Assembly: GCA_024336345.1 (NCBI GenBank)
Contig: JANFOG010000001.1
Location: forward strand, 4,774,001 to 4,838,000
Direction of reading: 5' to 3'
Length of the DNA: 64,000 nt
Origin: Mariannaea sp. PMI_226
Lineage: Eukaryota > Ascomycota > Sordariomycetes > Hypocreales > Nectriaceae
Shown piece after piece: positions 23,444 through 35,090 of the stretch. The stretch's first letter is position 1; every line of letters starts with the position of its first letter. The position numbers were made by a program, and so were the translations under genes. Below the pieces are notes generated by a model. That model did not search any database, was not told where the DNA came from, and saw only the letters and a list, made by a program, of their open reading frames with translations.

Positions 23444-25345
23444 ATGACGCAACTCCGTGATGTTCAATTTCTCCCTCGCGCCGTGCAAATGGTTAGTTGT
23501 CTCGAAAGAAACCAATGTCCTTTTTCCTCTGTTTAAATATGCGTGGAAAAGAAACCAAATTCTGGCTCCTAGGTTTTTAACTGCTTCTGCATCATTAGGC
23601 CGCGAAATCGATGAGAGGTAAACTCGTTCGGCAATGGGTCTATGTGCCATGCGGCGTCATGGTCGCTCTTGTTGCCTGCTTTGGTATCGACTCGCTGTTC
23701 AGAAAGCTCAACGTTGCTTTCCCTGCTTCGGTTGCTTGCTTGGTGTTGTTGTTCCTGGGACTCATTGCCACTGAGGCCGTGTTGGGCAACCATCGCACCA
23801 AGAAGCTGGTTGCCGTAATTGATGTCCCAGTAAGAATCCTTGGAAACTATTCCGTCAAGCAAACTCCCTTTCTAACGCCAATATCTGCCTTTTAGTTTGG
23901 CTGGTCGCTCCGTTGGATGGGAGTCTTCTTCACACCATCCTTCGTCCTGCTTCCTCTCAGCCCCCCAATCGGCATTATCGAAGTCCTCAAAATCATTGCG
24001 GTGTTCGGTAAGCCACTCCACCACTTCTTTTCCAGTCCAGGTCTGACACAACTCTCAAGTCATTGGTTTCTTTATCATGATGGCCCTTGCCGCATGGCTC
24101 ACACGCGGCATCCAACTCGCAGTGGGCTCATCCAAGCGCTCCGAGTCTGAGCGCGCCGAAGAACTCGGCCGCCGCACCCCCGACATCCCCGTGAGCTCTG
24201 CGCCGGCTACCCCCGGCGTGTCCCGGAGAACGAGCTTCTCTCAGGCTGCATCATCATTAATACCACTGGTGACCATGCCCAGGTCTGTACCGCCCTCAGA
24301 GCCTCCGTCAGGGCCTCCATCAGTCCCGCCGTCTCGGCCGCAGACTCCGCCACAGCTGCGTCTTCAAAACCACCACTACGCGAGTGGCAGCCACCTCTCA
24401 GACAGCGTGTCCGAGGCTTTCAGTCCTCGTGTGTATCCCACACAGGTCCCTGTGCCGCCGCCCAAGGCAGAACAGTGGGCAGCAGCCATTAATGCCAACT
24501 TCCATCTCGTGACCTACATTGGCCTGTTTCTCTTCGTCGGTGTCCCACTCTATTACACGACAGGTTATGCTATGCCCCTCCACCTCACCGTCAATGTCCT
24601 TGCTTACTTCGCGGCCTCAGCGATCCCTGGACCTTGGCGTCAGTATCTCCACCCAGTGCTGGTGTCGTCACTCATCACCGTCCTTGCCATCCGGGCACTC
24701 GCCGCCATCAGGGGCGACACGCTGGCTGTGACGCTAGGTGCTTATCGCACAGGCGCAAAGTACCTCAAGTTGTGGGAAGACGCGAATGGCAAGAAGTTGC
24801 CCGGTGCGGGAGACGTATTCAGCACGGTCCTCGACGCAAGCATCGTTGCTCTCGCTCTGCCCATGTTCCAGTACCGTCGCGAACTCCGCACGCACTTCAT
24901 CTCCATCGTGGCACCCAACGTGGCCATCAGCGTGGCCTCTCTGCTTGCCTACCCACCCATATGCCGGGCCGTCGGCATCTCAGCCACGCGGAGCCTGGCA
25001 TTTGCGTCACGCAGTTTGACGTTGGCCTTGGCTGTCCCTGCGACAGCCAACTTGGGTGGCGACGGCAATACGGTGGCGGCCATCGCCATCATCAGCGGCA
25101 TTATGGGGGTCATCTTCGGCGCCCGTATCCTCAAGTGGCTGCGTGTGCCCGAGGATGACTATGTGACGCGGGGAGTGACGTTGGGGATCAACTCGAGCGC
25201 CATTGCAACGGCATTGTTGCTCAGGACGGATCCTAGAGCGGCAGCGCTGTCGAGCCTGTCGATGAGTCTGTTTGGAACTGTTACCGTGCTGTTCACTTCG
25301 ATACCCCCCGCGGCGAACTTTGTGCGTGCACTCGTAGGACTATAG
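23444..25345 (+). CDS. LrgA/LrgB-like membrane protein, 558 aa
   Basis: A polytopic membrane protein joining LrgA-like and LrgB-like halves. Exons are 23444-23491, 23599-23829, 23896-24007 and 24060-25345; all phases fit. Residues about 17-150 form the LrgA-like half (LGNHRTKKLVAVIDVP, RWMGVFFTPSFVLLPLS). A disordered Pro/Ser linker fills about 155-265. The LrgB-like half follows, with FSTVLDASIVALALPMF, SLTLALAVPATANLGGDGN, AIISGIMGVIFGARIL and RGVTLGINSSAIATALLL, which correspond to conserved LrgB segments. Bacterial LrgAB/CidAB affect murein hydrolase activity and organic-acid export. The plant homologue PLGG1, which has the same LrgA-LrgB order, carries glycolate and glycerate across the plastid envelope. 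A fungal role in carboxylate transport is inference. Confidence 0.9.
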
Positions 25346-26409
25346 TAAGAACTTGGCGGTAATATGAGAAAAGTGAAAAAGGACCAAAGGAGGAGGAGGC
25401 CAGTGCTGTACTAAGTTGGCTAGAGATGGGAAGGTTGGTATTATGGTATTGTATTATTACTATGATAGAATCAGGAGACATATTGACCTGGATCACAACC
25501 ACTAGTCTGCGCATGTCGTTTCGAGGCTTCGAGAATACTCTCCTCCAAACTAATTTCTTTTTTTCTCCCCTGTAAGAAAATAACTCCTGACATGGGCTAT
25601 TGTCACATTGCTATGACCAACATAACGTCACTTGATCTTATGATGGGCAACTCGGACCACAAAGTAGGCTCGGGCATCACGAAAAGGAAGAAGATTCCCG
25701 ATTTGGACAGACTGGGATCCGAAGAAGAAAAGGCGCAGAAGTAAAAGGGAACAAGGGGAGGATGACAACGCTTTTGATTGGAAAACAAGAAGGGAAATAA
25801 ATAAATAAAGTAAAATTGAAATAAAACTTATGCGTACTTGAATATACAGAATGCCTTCCTGTCGGTCGCCCTTTTCCCATCATCGTGATGCTATGTCTAC
25901 AAAAAAACTCGCAAAAATACAGAGGGGGTATGTCCATTTATAAGCAACAAAAAACCAGCGCCGGTGACAAAAGAGATATAAAAAAAAAGGGAAGAAAACC
26001 AATGAATTAGTGCCTAACTCCCTCCATATGCTTGCTGTATGCCCATTAATGCGTAATCGTTCGTGATTGGAGTGGATGTTTGGCCGAGTACTGGTTTTGG
26101 TCCTTGTTGGGTGGTCCAACTTCCCCAAGACTCGTGAATGATGGTGGAATCAAAACTCGCTTTTGGCTCGGGATTAAAAAAAACAAAGTATTAACTTCTG
26201 GTCGAACATGGTGTGTATCCTGGAATGACCAAGTTGTCAGTACCTCGAACTGGCTGGCGACAAATTCCGCAAAAGGTCGAGAGTTGGCTTACCATAACCG
26301 TTGTTGTTGTCATCGTCGTCGTCGTCATCATCATCATCCTCTTTTGTTTCTCTCTCTTTTCTTTTACCTTCCCTCCTCAAAGGGCTCTCAGTTACCCCCT
26401 GTCCTTGTT
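25346..26409. other. Spacer, no confident gene
   Basis: This follows the LrgA/LrgB-like gene. It contains AT-rich sequence at 25795-25830, poly-A near 25980 and a CATCGTCGTC-type run at 26310-26340. Minus-strand ORFs in the spacer look noncoding. A short minus-strand segment at about 26240-26290 encodes a CGIC motif (TFCGICRQPVRGTDN) that could be another exon of the adjacent Cys-rich ORF; this is unproven. Confidence 0.4.
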
Positions 26410-26625
26410 CTACTTGGAAGAAAAGGCCCTGAGTCTCCCGACGACACTGGCACTCGACAAGCGCCTGTCGCTGCAAACACGACACTCGCTGAAAACCGTC
26501 TCGTACGTGGGCCTAGACAGGAACTTGCCACAAACAGCGAGACAGAGCGTCTTGCCACTCGATGCCTCACCGATATAGCGGCCGCAAGTCCCGCAGATGA
26601 CCTGACTAATGTTTTCGTAGCACAT
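26410..26625 (-). CDS. Possible small Cys-rich protein, 71 aa
   Basis: A 71-codon minus-strand ORF begins at ATG 26625 and ends with TAG. Codon third positions are strongly C/G, unlike the spacer. The product has paired cysteines: ICGTCGRYIGE near residues 11-14, TLCLAVCGKF near 28-32 and ECRVCSD near 48-51. This pattern resembles small fungal proteins with spaced zinc-ligand-like pairs, but no named family is assigned. There is no signal peptide, so it is probably not a secreted effector. The ORF could be one exon of a longer gene: a GTGAGG donor-like site lies inside it, and another CxxC segment lies downstream near 26250. Confidence 0.4.
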   Translation of the reverse strand: MCYENISQVICGTCGRYIGEASSGKTLCLAVCGKFLSRPTYETVFSECRVCSDRRLSSASVVGRLRAFSSK

Positions 26626-29131
26626 ACTTTGCTGTTGCGGGGCCCTGCGTTTGTATATCGAGTATGGCGGGATGATTGTCTAAAGGGAACAGGTTTTCCT
26701 CGTGGGGTTTTCTCTTGTTTTGGTGTTTCTTTCTTTTCGATTCCTGGAAGATTTTGGAGAAAACGAAAAAGAATAGGACAATATAAAACAAATGATAATA
26801 AAGAAGAAGAAGAACAAAAGTTAATAGTATGAGTGATGAATGTCAAGACAAGGTTTGGTACGTTTGTTTGGGTGGTCAGACGGTGATGTATAAGTCGACT
26901 TGAAACGCGGCTGGGCCTGGGAATAGGTGGACCAAGCCAAGCCAAGCCAGAAAAGGTGGAGATGTTCTCTCTCTCTCTCTCTTCTCTCTCTCTACCTGTG
27001 CTTTCGGCAGGTCGGTAGAGGAAGTAAATGGGGTAATAGGTGTCTTCTCCCTGTATGTTTGTTCTGTTGAGAAGGAAAAAGGTAGGATTGGTATAGGTTG
27101 AAGCGGAAAGGGTTTAGAGGTTATATTAAAAAGAGGAAATGGAGGGGGGAAAGACGTCCTAGGCTAAGGAGAGGTGCGCCCTGCTGAGCTGATCAGGTAT
27201 AGCTGAGTCGAACGGATGGCTGACAAAAAAAAAGTGACGGTGTAGGTGAGGGTGTCGTGATATGAGGGAGGGGGAGGTCGCCTGGTGATGGCTAGAGCTG
27301 ATTGACGAATGAATGGGTCGATGTCGTTTCACTGCCGGCCGCTCTCCCCCATAGACACCTCGTTGGGAGGGGAAGAGGGGGGGTTCTTTTCTCTCTCTTT
27401 CTCTCACTCTTCTTTTCCCTTGTCTGCTTGTCTGGGTTGGTTGGTTGGTTGCTTGTTGGCTCGGTTGTTTGGTTACAAGTATGTTTGGCGTCAGTCAAAT
27501 CCGGGTTGATTGCCTTATTTGACTCTGATCAGTGACGGATATAATACAGTATAGGCTGTGGTGGGTAATAATTTGCCTCACTTGAGCGTGAGAGTTGAGT
27601 CACCTGTCGCCATGCTCTCGTCATGTTTAAATACCGCTAAGTGCTCTGTGCAGTATGTCTGTGTCTGCGTCTGCGTCTGTCGCCCGTCTGGTTGTCCCAA
27701 CCATGCATCGTCTCTCTTCTCATCAGAAACCATGTCTCGCCATTCGTTCAAACACCGCCTTTCCAAAGATGCAGTCTCTCCTCTCTCACATGTACTACTA
27801 TAGGTATCTAATGCAAGGTAAGGCAAGGTAGGCAGTAGTCATCGTCATTGTACCTATAAAATGAAATCACCCTTCCCTCTTTTTTTCCTTTCCCGTTCGT
27901 ACAGCTTCACTCAAACAGAGTCCATTCGCCTGCTGCTGTTGTCTCCATTGCATTGCATTGCATTGCATTGCCCATGGTTTATTTATTTAGTCTTACCCAC
28001 TCACGCCTACATCACCTATCCCCGTGCCTATTTCCCCCCTCGTCGCCGTAACCGGACAAGGGGACCCAACAATGAGCAATGCCTGTTCTTTACAGCTGCA
28101 GTCGACAGAAGGAGAACGGCAATAAACACCGAAAACACCAGTGGAGCCGCCCATCTTCGCCGCGCCCTTCCTTTCGCAAGTCATTATCCGTCCTATATGG
28201 TATGGTATGTCGAGTGTGAGCTCACTACGGATATCCCCTTCTTCCCCCCATCCCCCCCCTCCCCCCCCCTGCGTGGGATGGAAAGAATGGAACCTCGCTA
28301 GAAAACATCCGCCCGCAGTCAACATCCCTGGAACTGTCGTGACCTGTGACCATTAGGCCGCTCGGCAGTCTGTGCTTCCTTTGCTCATCCATGGTCGGCC
28401 CAAGTCCAATCTTCCCTCCTCCTAGCGTGATCCTTGACCATAATGGAAGGTGATGCAGGATGCGTGCTACTTTTTCTCTTCAATATCCGGTCAAACGGAT
28501 TCTCGCCTCTGACCCATCAGGCTGAATATTCAGCGTTCGAGGCACCAAGTTGCTGGCACGGCTCTTTCGGATCGCCACCTTACCGCAATTCTGCGCGATG
28601 GTATAGAGCCGGCATGGGATGGCGGGCCCTTCACTTTCAGGTGTGAGTGGAGATGACACAAGCAAACAGGGGCGAAAAGCTGAGCGGCCTGATGAGCTAA
28701 AAGAGCATCCTTATCATGTCATGGGCTCATAGCTGAGTAGACTTTACTGTGTAGAAAAATGGAGAAAAGAAAAGAAAAGGAAGAAGAAAAAGAACAACGA
28801 ATGCATTCCATCTTTCGCCAACTTCATCTAATGTTAATCTGACATCACCGTCGTTTGCAACACACTACACACCGTAACGCCACCAAACAGCAAAATGAGT
28901 CAACAGCAGTTATAACTTTACAAGACCAAACCAAAGTTTTCCATATGTACAACTTCTTCGGTTTACCACTTCTTCAGTTTACCACCGTTCCTGTACAGTT
29001 CCCAACTCCATCCTGTGTGACGACCTTTTTGGTCAAGTGTTCCCCTCCCCGTCACCAGCCACCAGCCACCACAGGCCACAGGCCACAGCTTCTACTCGGA
29101 GACATATTCCCTATCAGCCCCCATCCTTCTC
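26626..29131. other. Gene-poor spacer with simple repeats
   Basis: No gene is supported. The region contains a (CT)n run at about 26964-26993, a pyrimidine block at 27390-27420 and (GGTT)n at about 27434-27450. It also has GTCTGC repeats near 27657-27680, an AGGTA cluster at 27804-27855 and C-rich runs at 28240-28270. ORFs of up to 146 codons are low-complexity. Confidence 0.5.
27946..27970. repeat. (CATTG)5 microsatellite
   Basis: Five exact tandem CATTG units lie in noncoding sequence. Confidence 0.9.
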
Positions 29132-30886
29132 TCATGGCCCCAGTTTTCCTCGGAGGGCATCAACTTCCCTCTGTAATGCAGTAAGATCAGCTAGGATATC
29201 GACACCATTTCCTTCCCTTGTTGCCGATTGAGAAGATGTAGGGTCCATATCGACTCGGCCACCACCCTCTCCCACCAGCATCTGCTCCGATTTTGATGCT
29301 CCGTCAAGGCTTCTCCTTGAATACGGCGCGTCCATGCTGTTCTGACTGCTGCCTCGTTGTCTTCGTGGTGGGGGAGGTGGTGCCATGCCAGTATGCGTCT
29401 TGGTCTCAGCGGAAGTCCGTCGACTACTTCCATCCACGCTCCGTATACTCGCAGGTCGTCGAACAGAAGTGTTGCGTGTTGGTGGAGGAGGAGGAGCAGC
29501 CATTCTAGAGGCACTGGCCTGAAGATTGCGGGGAGAGGTGAGTTCGGACGAAGGCATGGGCCGCGACCCAGTTGGTGTTTCAGTGTCCGTAAGGATTTCA
29601 GGTGACGTGGATATCGGAATTGTCCCGGTATTGCTGGAAGGGCTAACCTCCGGAGGTAGAACAGTTGAATGCCTTGAATTGCCATGCGATCTAGGGGGAG
29701 GCGGTGGAGGAATAGATCCGTAAGGATCATGGCGATTACGCTCGGTCCTTGATCGTATTGAGGACGACCGAGACGGGACTTGCTCACCATATGGTTTAGA
29801 GATATCTTTCAGATTGTTTGTAGCATAAGATCTGCTCTCCCCTCTCGAATGCCCCCGTCGAGGAGGTGGTGCTGGTCCTGCCTTCTTGGCACTACTAAGG
29901 GGGCTTTGTAGCGAGCCGTGCAATGAGTCCGCCTCTGAGACTTTATCGACTGGTTCTCCTTCAAATTGAGACCGGAAGTCGTTCTCCATGCTCCTTCGAG
30001 GCGCCGGAGGCAACGGCTTGTTTACATCGGAAGCAGACTTTGGTGAGAGAATAGGGGTTGAATCGCTGGCGCCTTTCAGCTCGAGCTTAATGGATTTGCC
30101 ATGGCGAGAGCTAGGTGGCGGTGGAGGCTTTTTGCCTTGGCTCATATGAAATGAGGCGCTTGAATCCGAGAGACTTCCTTGATCAAGATAATCATCCGGA
30201 GTATCCGACGTTTCGCGGGAAATAAGCGAAACTTCCTGGGTAGTCATTTGAACAGAATTGATATCGCCGTAGCTTGATGATGAGAATGAGACTGATGAGG
30301 AATTGGCATCGGTTCTTGTTGTCTCGAGCGTTGGTGTCTTAGCAGAGGATGCATTAGCCCCCAGGTTTCCTGTCATGAGAAGACGCTTGAACGAGTTCAC
30401 ATCCAAGGACCTTCGTGACTTATTGGCCACCTTCAGTGCCACGCCCTCATCAGCACGTTCTTTGGCTAGTTTCTGGTCTGGCGTGGCCGTTTCCATATCG
30501 TGCAGTGTCTTACTAAATGGGTTCGCGGGGATATTCCTGCTGTCTTTCGGTGGGGGTGGTGTAGCAGACGGCATGATCTCGCGATCGCTGTCGGCCGGAC
30601 TCTCTGCATCAAAGGGGTCATTTTCTTTGGTGGGATCAAGCAGTCCAGGGGCGAGTGGTGGCGCTGTGAAGCGCCAGTCGGGAGAGTCGGGAGAAAGTGG
30701 TGGCGGAGAGAGAACCCGCACCTTTTTGATAACTTTGGATGAGGGATTGGAAATCGAAGCCCCTAGGGGAGGCAGAGAGGTGTCTATGGCATCGAGAGCA
30801 GGGAATCGAGTAGCGGGAGACCTAGGAGGCCCTGTTGAATTTATTGATGGACCCGTGCTTCTGCGGAAGGGATTTGACGAAGCCAT
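29132..30886 (-). CDS. Proline-rich SH3-ligand-like protein, 584 aa
   Basis: An uninterrupted minus-strand frame starts at ATG 30886 (MASSNPFRRSTGPS); an upstream in-frame TTG is not used. The protein is mostly disordered and Ser/Pro-rich. It has repeated class-type polyproline ligands: KKPPPPPSSRHGK, NKPLPPAPRRS, AGPAPPPRRGHSR, SIPPPPPPRSH, AAPPPPPTR and APPPPPRRQRG. A short helical block (RRSLDVNSFKRLLMTGN) lies near residues 155-175, and a C-terminal coiled-coil-like helix (DILADLTALQREVDALRGKL) ends the protein. This architecture fits fungal cytoskeletal or endocytic scaffolds that bind SH3 proteins, but no named family is assigned. Possible basic-Ser phosphorylation sites (RRSS/RRTS type) are frequent. 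The gene has no introns. Confidence 0.85.
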   Translation of the reverse strand: MASSNPFRRSTGPSINSTGPPRSPATRFPALDAIDTSLPPLGASISNPSSKVIKKVRVLSPPPLSPDSPDWRFTAPPLAPGLLDPTKENDPFDAESPADSDREIMPSATPPPPKDSRNIPANPFSKTLHDMETATPDQKLAKERADEGVALKVANKSRRSLDVNSFKRLLMTGNLGANASSAKTPTLETTRTDANSSSVSFSSSSYGDINSVQMTTQEVSLISRETSDTPDDYLDQGSLSDSSASFHMSQGKKPPPPPSSRHGKSIKLELKGASDSTPILSPKSASDVNKPLPPAPRRSMENDFRSQFEGEPVDKVSEADSLHGSLQSPLSSAKKAGPAPPPRRGHSRGESRSYATNNLKDISKPYGEQVPSRSSSIRSRTERNRHDPYGSIPPPPPPRSHGNSRHSTVLPPEVSPSSNTGTIPISTSPEILTDTETPTGSRPMPSSELTSPRNLQASASRMAAPPPPPTRNTSVRRPASIRSVDGSSRRTSAETKTHTGMAPPPPPRRQRGSSQNSMDAPYSRRSLDGASKSEQMLVGEGGGRVDMDPTSSQSATREGNGVDILADLTALQREVDALRGKLGP

Positions 30887-33845
30887 AGCGAAAGTGTGAG
30901 CTTTGCTCTCACTCAACTGTGGGTGTTTGGCCTGAGTTGGGCGGTGGAAGTAGCTGGTCGCTGGGAATGATCGGGTGTGCTCGTGTCACAATGAATAGAA
31001 ATGTATGGTGTTGGCAGGCTCTGGGCGCAGTGGCAGATCAAGGCGCATGCAAATAAAGACAAGCCGCCATCTTCGGCAGGGACGGTGGAAGGAGTTGTGA
31101 GAACGGAGTCGGGGTTTTCGGAGCAGGCGTCAATCCGGGGGTGTAACAGGCGGGGGAGGGGAGGCTTGTGCGGGAGCGCGAATGCGATGGCGAAGCAATG
31201 CTAAGGGTAATGAATGCGCAATGCAGGGAGAGTCAGTCCTGGTGATTGCGTATGCAGTGGGTAGATGGTAATTAAAAGAGAGAGAGGAAAAGAGGCATAG
31301 GCCTCTCTGACAAGTTCTAGGCTGCCGGCCAAAAAAAAGAAAAAGGTCTGATGGGGCAGGAAAACGAGCTCAGGAAACTCTCTTGGAAGAGAAATGGAGG
31401 CACAGGAGAGAAAGGAGGCAGAAGCTTTGGGGTTCAGGCACCACCACGCACAGAGGATGTCCGCGCCGGAACGATCGGTCAGTCGCGCTGGGGCCAACCA
31501 GAGAACGTTGAGCGTTTGTTGCTTATTAGAGAGTGATGTTCTTGCAGCCACAGCAATGATTAGAATACAAAGTCAATGCGGATCTGAGGAAGCTTGGCTT
31601 GTGACCTCTCGTTGCTATCATCGAGTCACCTTCCGGGGGGCGTGGAACGACGCTCTTACGTAGATGGGGAGATGAGACTGAGGAACAAAGGCGGCATAAT
31701 GTGAGTGCACGGACCAACCAACGAAGGAGCTCTCTCATGCTTGGGGGAAGAAGAGGGAAGGAGGGTTGGAGGGTTAGAGGGGGGGGCGCTGACGTTGATC
31801 CCCCTCATCAGGAAAGGGAGTAAGGAGGGGAGGTGCGACTTTGGTGTGCGGCAAGGTACTACGCGTCTGAGTTGCGCTTAGGTAAGTCCACTGAGCCATT
31901 CTATGGGACTGTGTACTTGCTATCGACTGTTTGCAAGGTACCTTACCTTACCTGACCTTACCTCATTGGAGCCGAATCTACGGATAAGGCGTCTTGCGGA
32001 GGTAAAGTATTTCAATCGTCCAGAAATAAAGAATACGCAGGTGAGCTAATCAATCCAAAAGCTAAAGAACAAAGATATTCTGAGACATGTCTGGCATGCA
32101 ATCTCACTCTCTCCCGGCGGGTAGTCCGTACTGTATGTCCGTTCTCCTGCCCACCGCCAACGTCGCCACACAACACCACTCGTCGTCAGCCATCATCACG
32201 ACCCCGCTTCATTCGTAGTCAACGGATGTCCCTATCATGACGCATGCATACGGTTTTTTGCATGGCTAGTTGATATCCGCGAATAGCTATCAAGTCAAGA
32301 GATACAGAGGTTGAAGATAATTAAGACCGTGATCCAATTTAGACATATTTGCTCCCCTCAGCACAGTTCTTAGTAAGTTATCTTGTCGGGTCTTTTGTCT
32401 TTGACTCCAATTGTTCTTTTGCATGAAAAGAACTCATCTAGGACGTTAAGAAAGCACTTCATGGTGCTAGTGACCATCTGGCACGATAAGCTTGTTGCGA
32501 TTGACACTCATACTCACTCCAGCTTGGTAGATGAGTATATACACAAGAAGTATATATAATAAAGAGATAAAGCTACCCCTGGGGTATCCTCTTAGCCTCA
32601 AAATCAATTGCATTACTGTAGGTACCTAGGTAGGTACTCAAGGTAAACACCTAATTAGCTCGCGACAAAAGACCTGCTCTCCATTCTCCAAAACTTGACG
32701 TCCAGCCCCACACCCCAACTGCTGCTCATCAGAGAGCTCGCAACTCTCCCTCCACCACTGCCACGAGACCTCTCCAAAGCCAATCCTGCCAGGTGCACAC
32801 CAGAGCACCAGTACGTAACAACAACAATAACCAACCGCATCAATGGACTTCTTGGCCATAGGATCCATCTTTTTATCCTCTGCTCTATCTTTTCCCGTTG
32901 ATTATTTTTATGCTCCTCAATTACTTGCGAAATACACTTACACGAAAAATGTGGCTAGTTTCAGAAGCTGCGCCCGACATCCCCAATACAAACTCGTCGG
33001 GCGCATTCCAATCACATCCTTCTCGTTTCCCAGCTCCTACCAAGGGTAGAATCCCCTAATAGTGTAGCCGCTGTTCATGTAATTAAGGATGCAGAAAGAA
33101 CATATGTAATAAATGGCCGTCCAATCTTAGCACCCAGGACCTTGTAATGCGCAAGGTGAAGGAAATTTGGACGAAAGACAAAAAGACCCACGCGAGGGCT
33201 TCTAGGAGGTTAGGACACGTTCCGTCGCGAGCTCGTAAATAAACCCTAATAACAAAACAACACAATGGGCTGATACGCACAACATGTAGAACAATCAAGT
33301 TCGCCCGACCAAGAAGCCGATTCAAGTATCTTCAAAGAACTTTTTTAAATGAACTAAGCGAGCAAAAGAGACACGTAGAATCTGCACAAAAACCACCCCA
33401 ACCATCGCTCCCATCCCACCCCCAATCAAGAATATTCACACATTCGCATCGAATATTGCAAAACGGCTCCCTCCCAATGGCAAGGAAGAGAAAAACGCGT
33501 TTAACGCCCACAGGTCTCAAATTGCTTTCCTACCCGACACGCCTTACAAAACCCATCATGTCATATATAGTACAGAGGGCATCATGTGAAAAGCACGCCC
33601 TCCTCGGCGTGCATCATATCTCCCGCACCCCAAAAGACAAAAGTTGAGGGCAAAGGTATGCATCCGAGCGCTGCGTATCCCCTGTGCGCGCGCAATAAAA
33701 ACGACAAACAGTAATCCCGCGCTCCCGTTCAAAATAAAAATAAAAAATGAATCCAGTAGCCTTATTCTCGTTGTCCCACCCATGAACAAATCCCATAACG
33801 CCATAATCGTCATTAAGAAGGGTCCAGGCCCAAAGTGAGCTTGTT
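30887..33845. other. Spacer upstream of the proline-rich gene, no gene seen
   Basis: About 3 kb without a convincing gene, forming the promoter side of the minus-strand proline-rich gene and the 3' flank of histone H1. AGGTA/TACCT clusters lie at 31853-31972 and 32620-32655. An AT-rich stretch (32530-32570) contains TATATATAAT. Scattered ORFs of 60-116 codons have no recognisable product. Confidence 0.5.
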
Positions 33846-34906
33846 CTATGCCTTAGCAGCAGCCTTCTTTGGTGCTGCCTTCTTGGGAGCTGCCGCCTTC
33901 TTGGGCGCGGGCTTGGACGCGGGCTTAGCAACACGGCCAGTCTTTGTCTTGTTGAGGGAGGCCTCGGGCTTGTCAGCCTAGTGAATTGGTCAGCATAGAT
34001 CCGTCTTGGGCTTCACCATGGAGATTATAGTACCTTCTTGGGAGCAGCAGCCTTCTTCGCGGGAGCCTTCTTCTCAGTAGTGGTGGTCTCCTTCTTAGCA
34101 GCAGCCTTCTTGGGAGCGGCGGCCTTCTTCTCGGCGGGAGCAGCCTTGGCGGCAGCGGTCTTCTTGGGAGCGGCCTTCTTGGCGGCAGGCTTCTTCTCCT
34201 TGGCGGCGGTCTCCTTCTTGGCAGCAGGCTTCTTCTCCTTCTTAGGCTCAGGCTTCTTCTTAGCCAGCTTGGTACCACCAGAGGGTCCCTTGGGCTGTTC
34301 AAAAATGCCCTTCTCGACACCGGCCTTCAGGGCCTTGTTGAAGAGTGAGTCGAACATATTGTCCGTAACATTAAGGTTGTTATTGGCCTTAACATACTTC
34401 TTCAGAGACTGACGGCTATTGATGATATTAGCAACGTGGATGCTGTAGAGTGTTTTGCGACACCGACAACGACTGTTGCGATTATCACAAAATGAATTCT
34501 TACCTGGAACCATTGCGATCCTTGAGCTGTTGCACGCGAAAAAGAAAAGACGTTAGCAACCAGAAAATTGCAACAGTAAAAGGGCCAAAACACATTGCAA
34601 TCCTGAGCGGCCGGTCATGCGCTTGTCGCGATGGCCTCAATTGACGATCTGGAATGTGGAGGGCGCGCTGTGGGCAATGACGCGCCAGGGAGCGAAAGAG
34701 GGGCAGGAGGGGGGAAAAACAAGAGGAAAATTTGCATTAAAAACATACATTGACAATGGCATCATTGATCATATCCTGGAATGAGTTAGCATCTTGAGGG
34801 AGTAAAGAGAAAAAAGCGCAAGAGGCACAGGGAGTCGACTGACCTGGTAGCTGGCATGGCCAGACTTCTTGGAAGCGGGCTTGGGAGCGGCAGCGGTAGG
34901 AGCCAT
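33846..34906 (-). CDS. Histone H1 (linker histone), 208 aa, five exons
   Basis: Binds linker DNA at the nucleosome dyad and compacts chromatin. Exons in transcription order are 34906-34844, 34775-34749, 34526-34504, 34415-34034 and 33977-33846. Joined, they give MAPTAAAPKPASKKSGHASYQ, then DMINDAIVN, then LKDRNGSS, then RQSLKKYVKANNN. This rebuilds the winged-helix globular domain (about residues 15-90, ending FEQPKGPSGGTKL). The C-terminal tail is Lys/Ala/Pro-rich with many PKKAA/AKK repeats and ends KKAAAKA. Exons 2 and 3 have only 27 and 23 nt, and intron 2 (222 nt) is longer than the others (56-88 nt). Fungi commonly have a single H1 gene. A TATA-like element lies about 178 bp upstream of the ATG. 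Confidence 0.94.
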
Positions 34907-35083
34907 TTCGAAATCGTGTAAGTGGATGATTAGAAGGCGGAATGAGACGTGGCTTTGAAGGAAGATGGATAAGCCAAAGGCGAAGAAGCTTATACTTCAG
35001 AGATTGAGAAGACGAGTGAATCGAATTTCGAGAAGAGCGGAATAGGGCGACTACGTCGGGCGCGTGGAGGGGACGGGGCTTGT

Positions 35084-35090
35084 TTATATA
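35084..35090 (-). promoter_or_regulatory. TATA-box-like element of histone H1
   Basis: The minus strand reads GATATATAAACAAG here, with TATATAA about 178 bp upstream of the H1 ATG. The position suits a core promoter with a moderate 5' UTR. Function is inferred. Confidence 0.5.

Noticed and set aside
24634..25158. 174-codon plus-strand ORF inside the LrgA/LrgB-like gene
   Set aside because: It is a GC-rich shadow in another frame of a well-supported membrane protein.
34038..34412. 124-codon plus-strand ORF rich in Ala and Phe
   Set aside because: It is antisense to the Lys/Ala-rich tail of histone H1.
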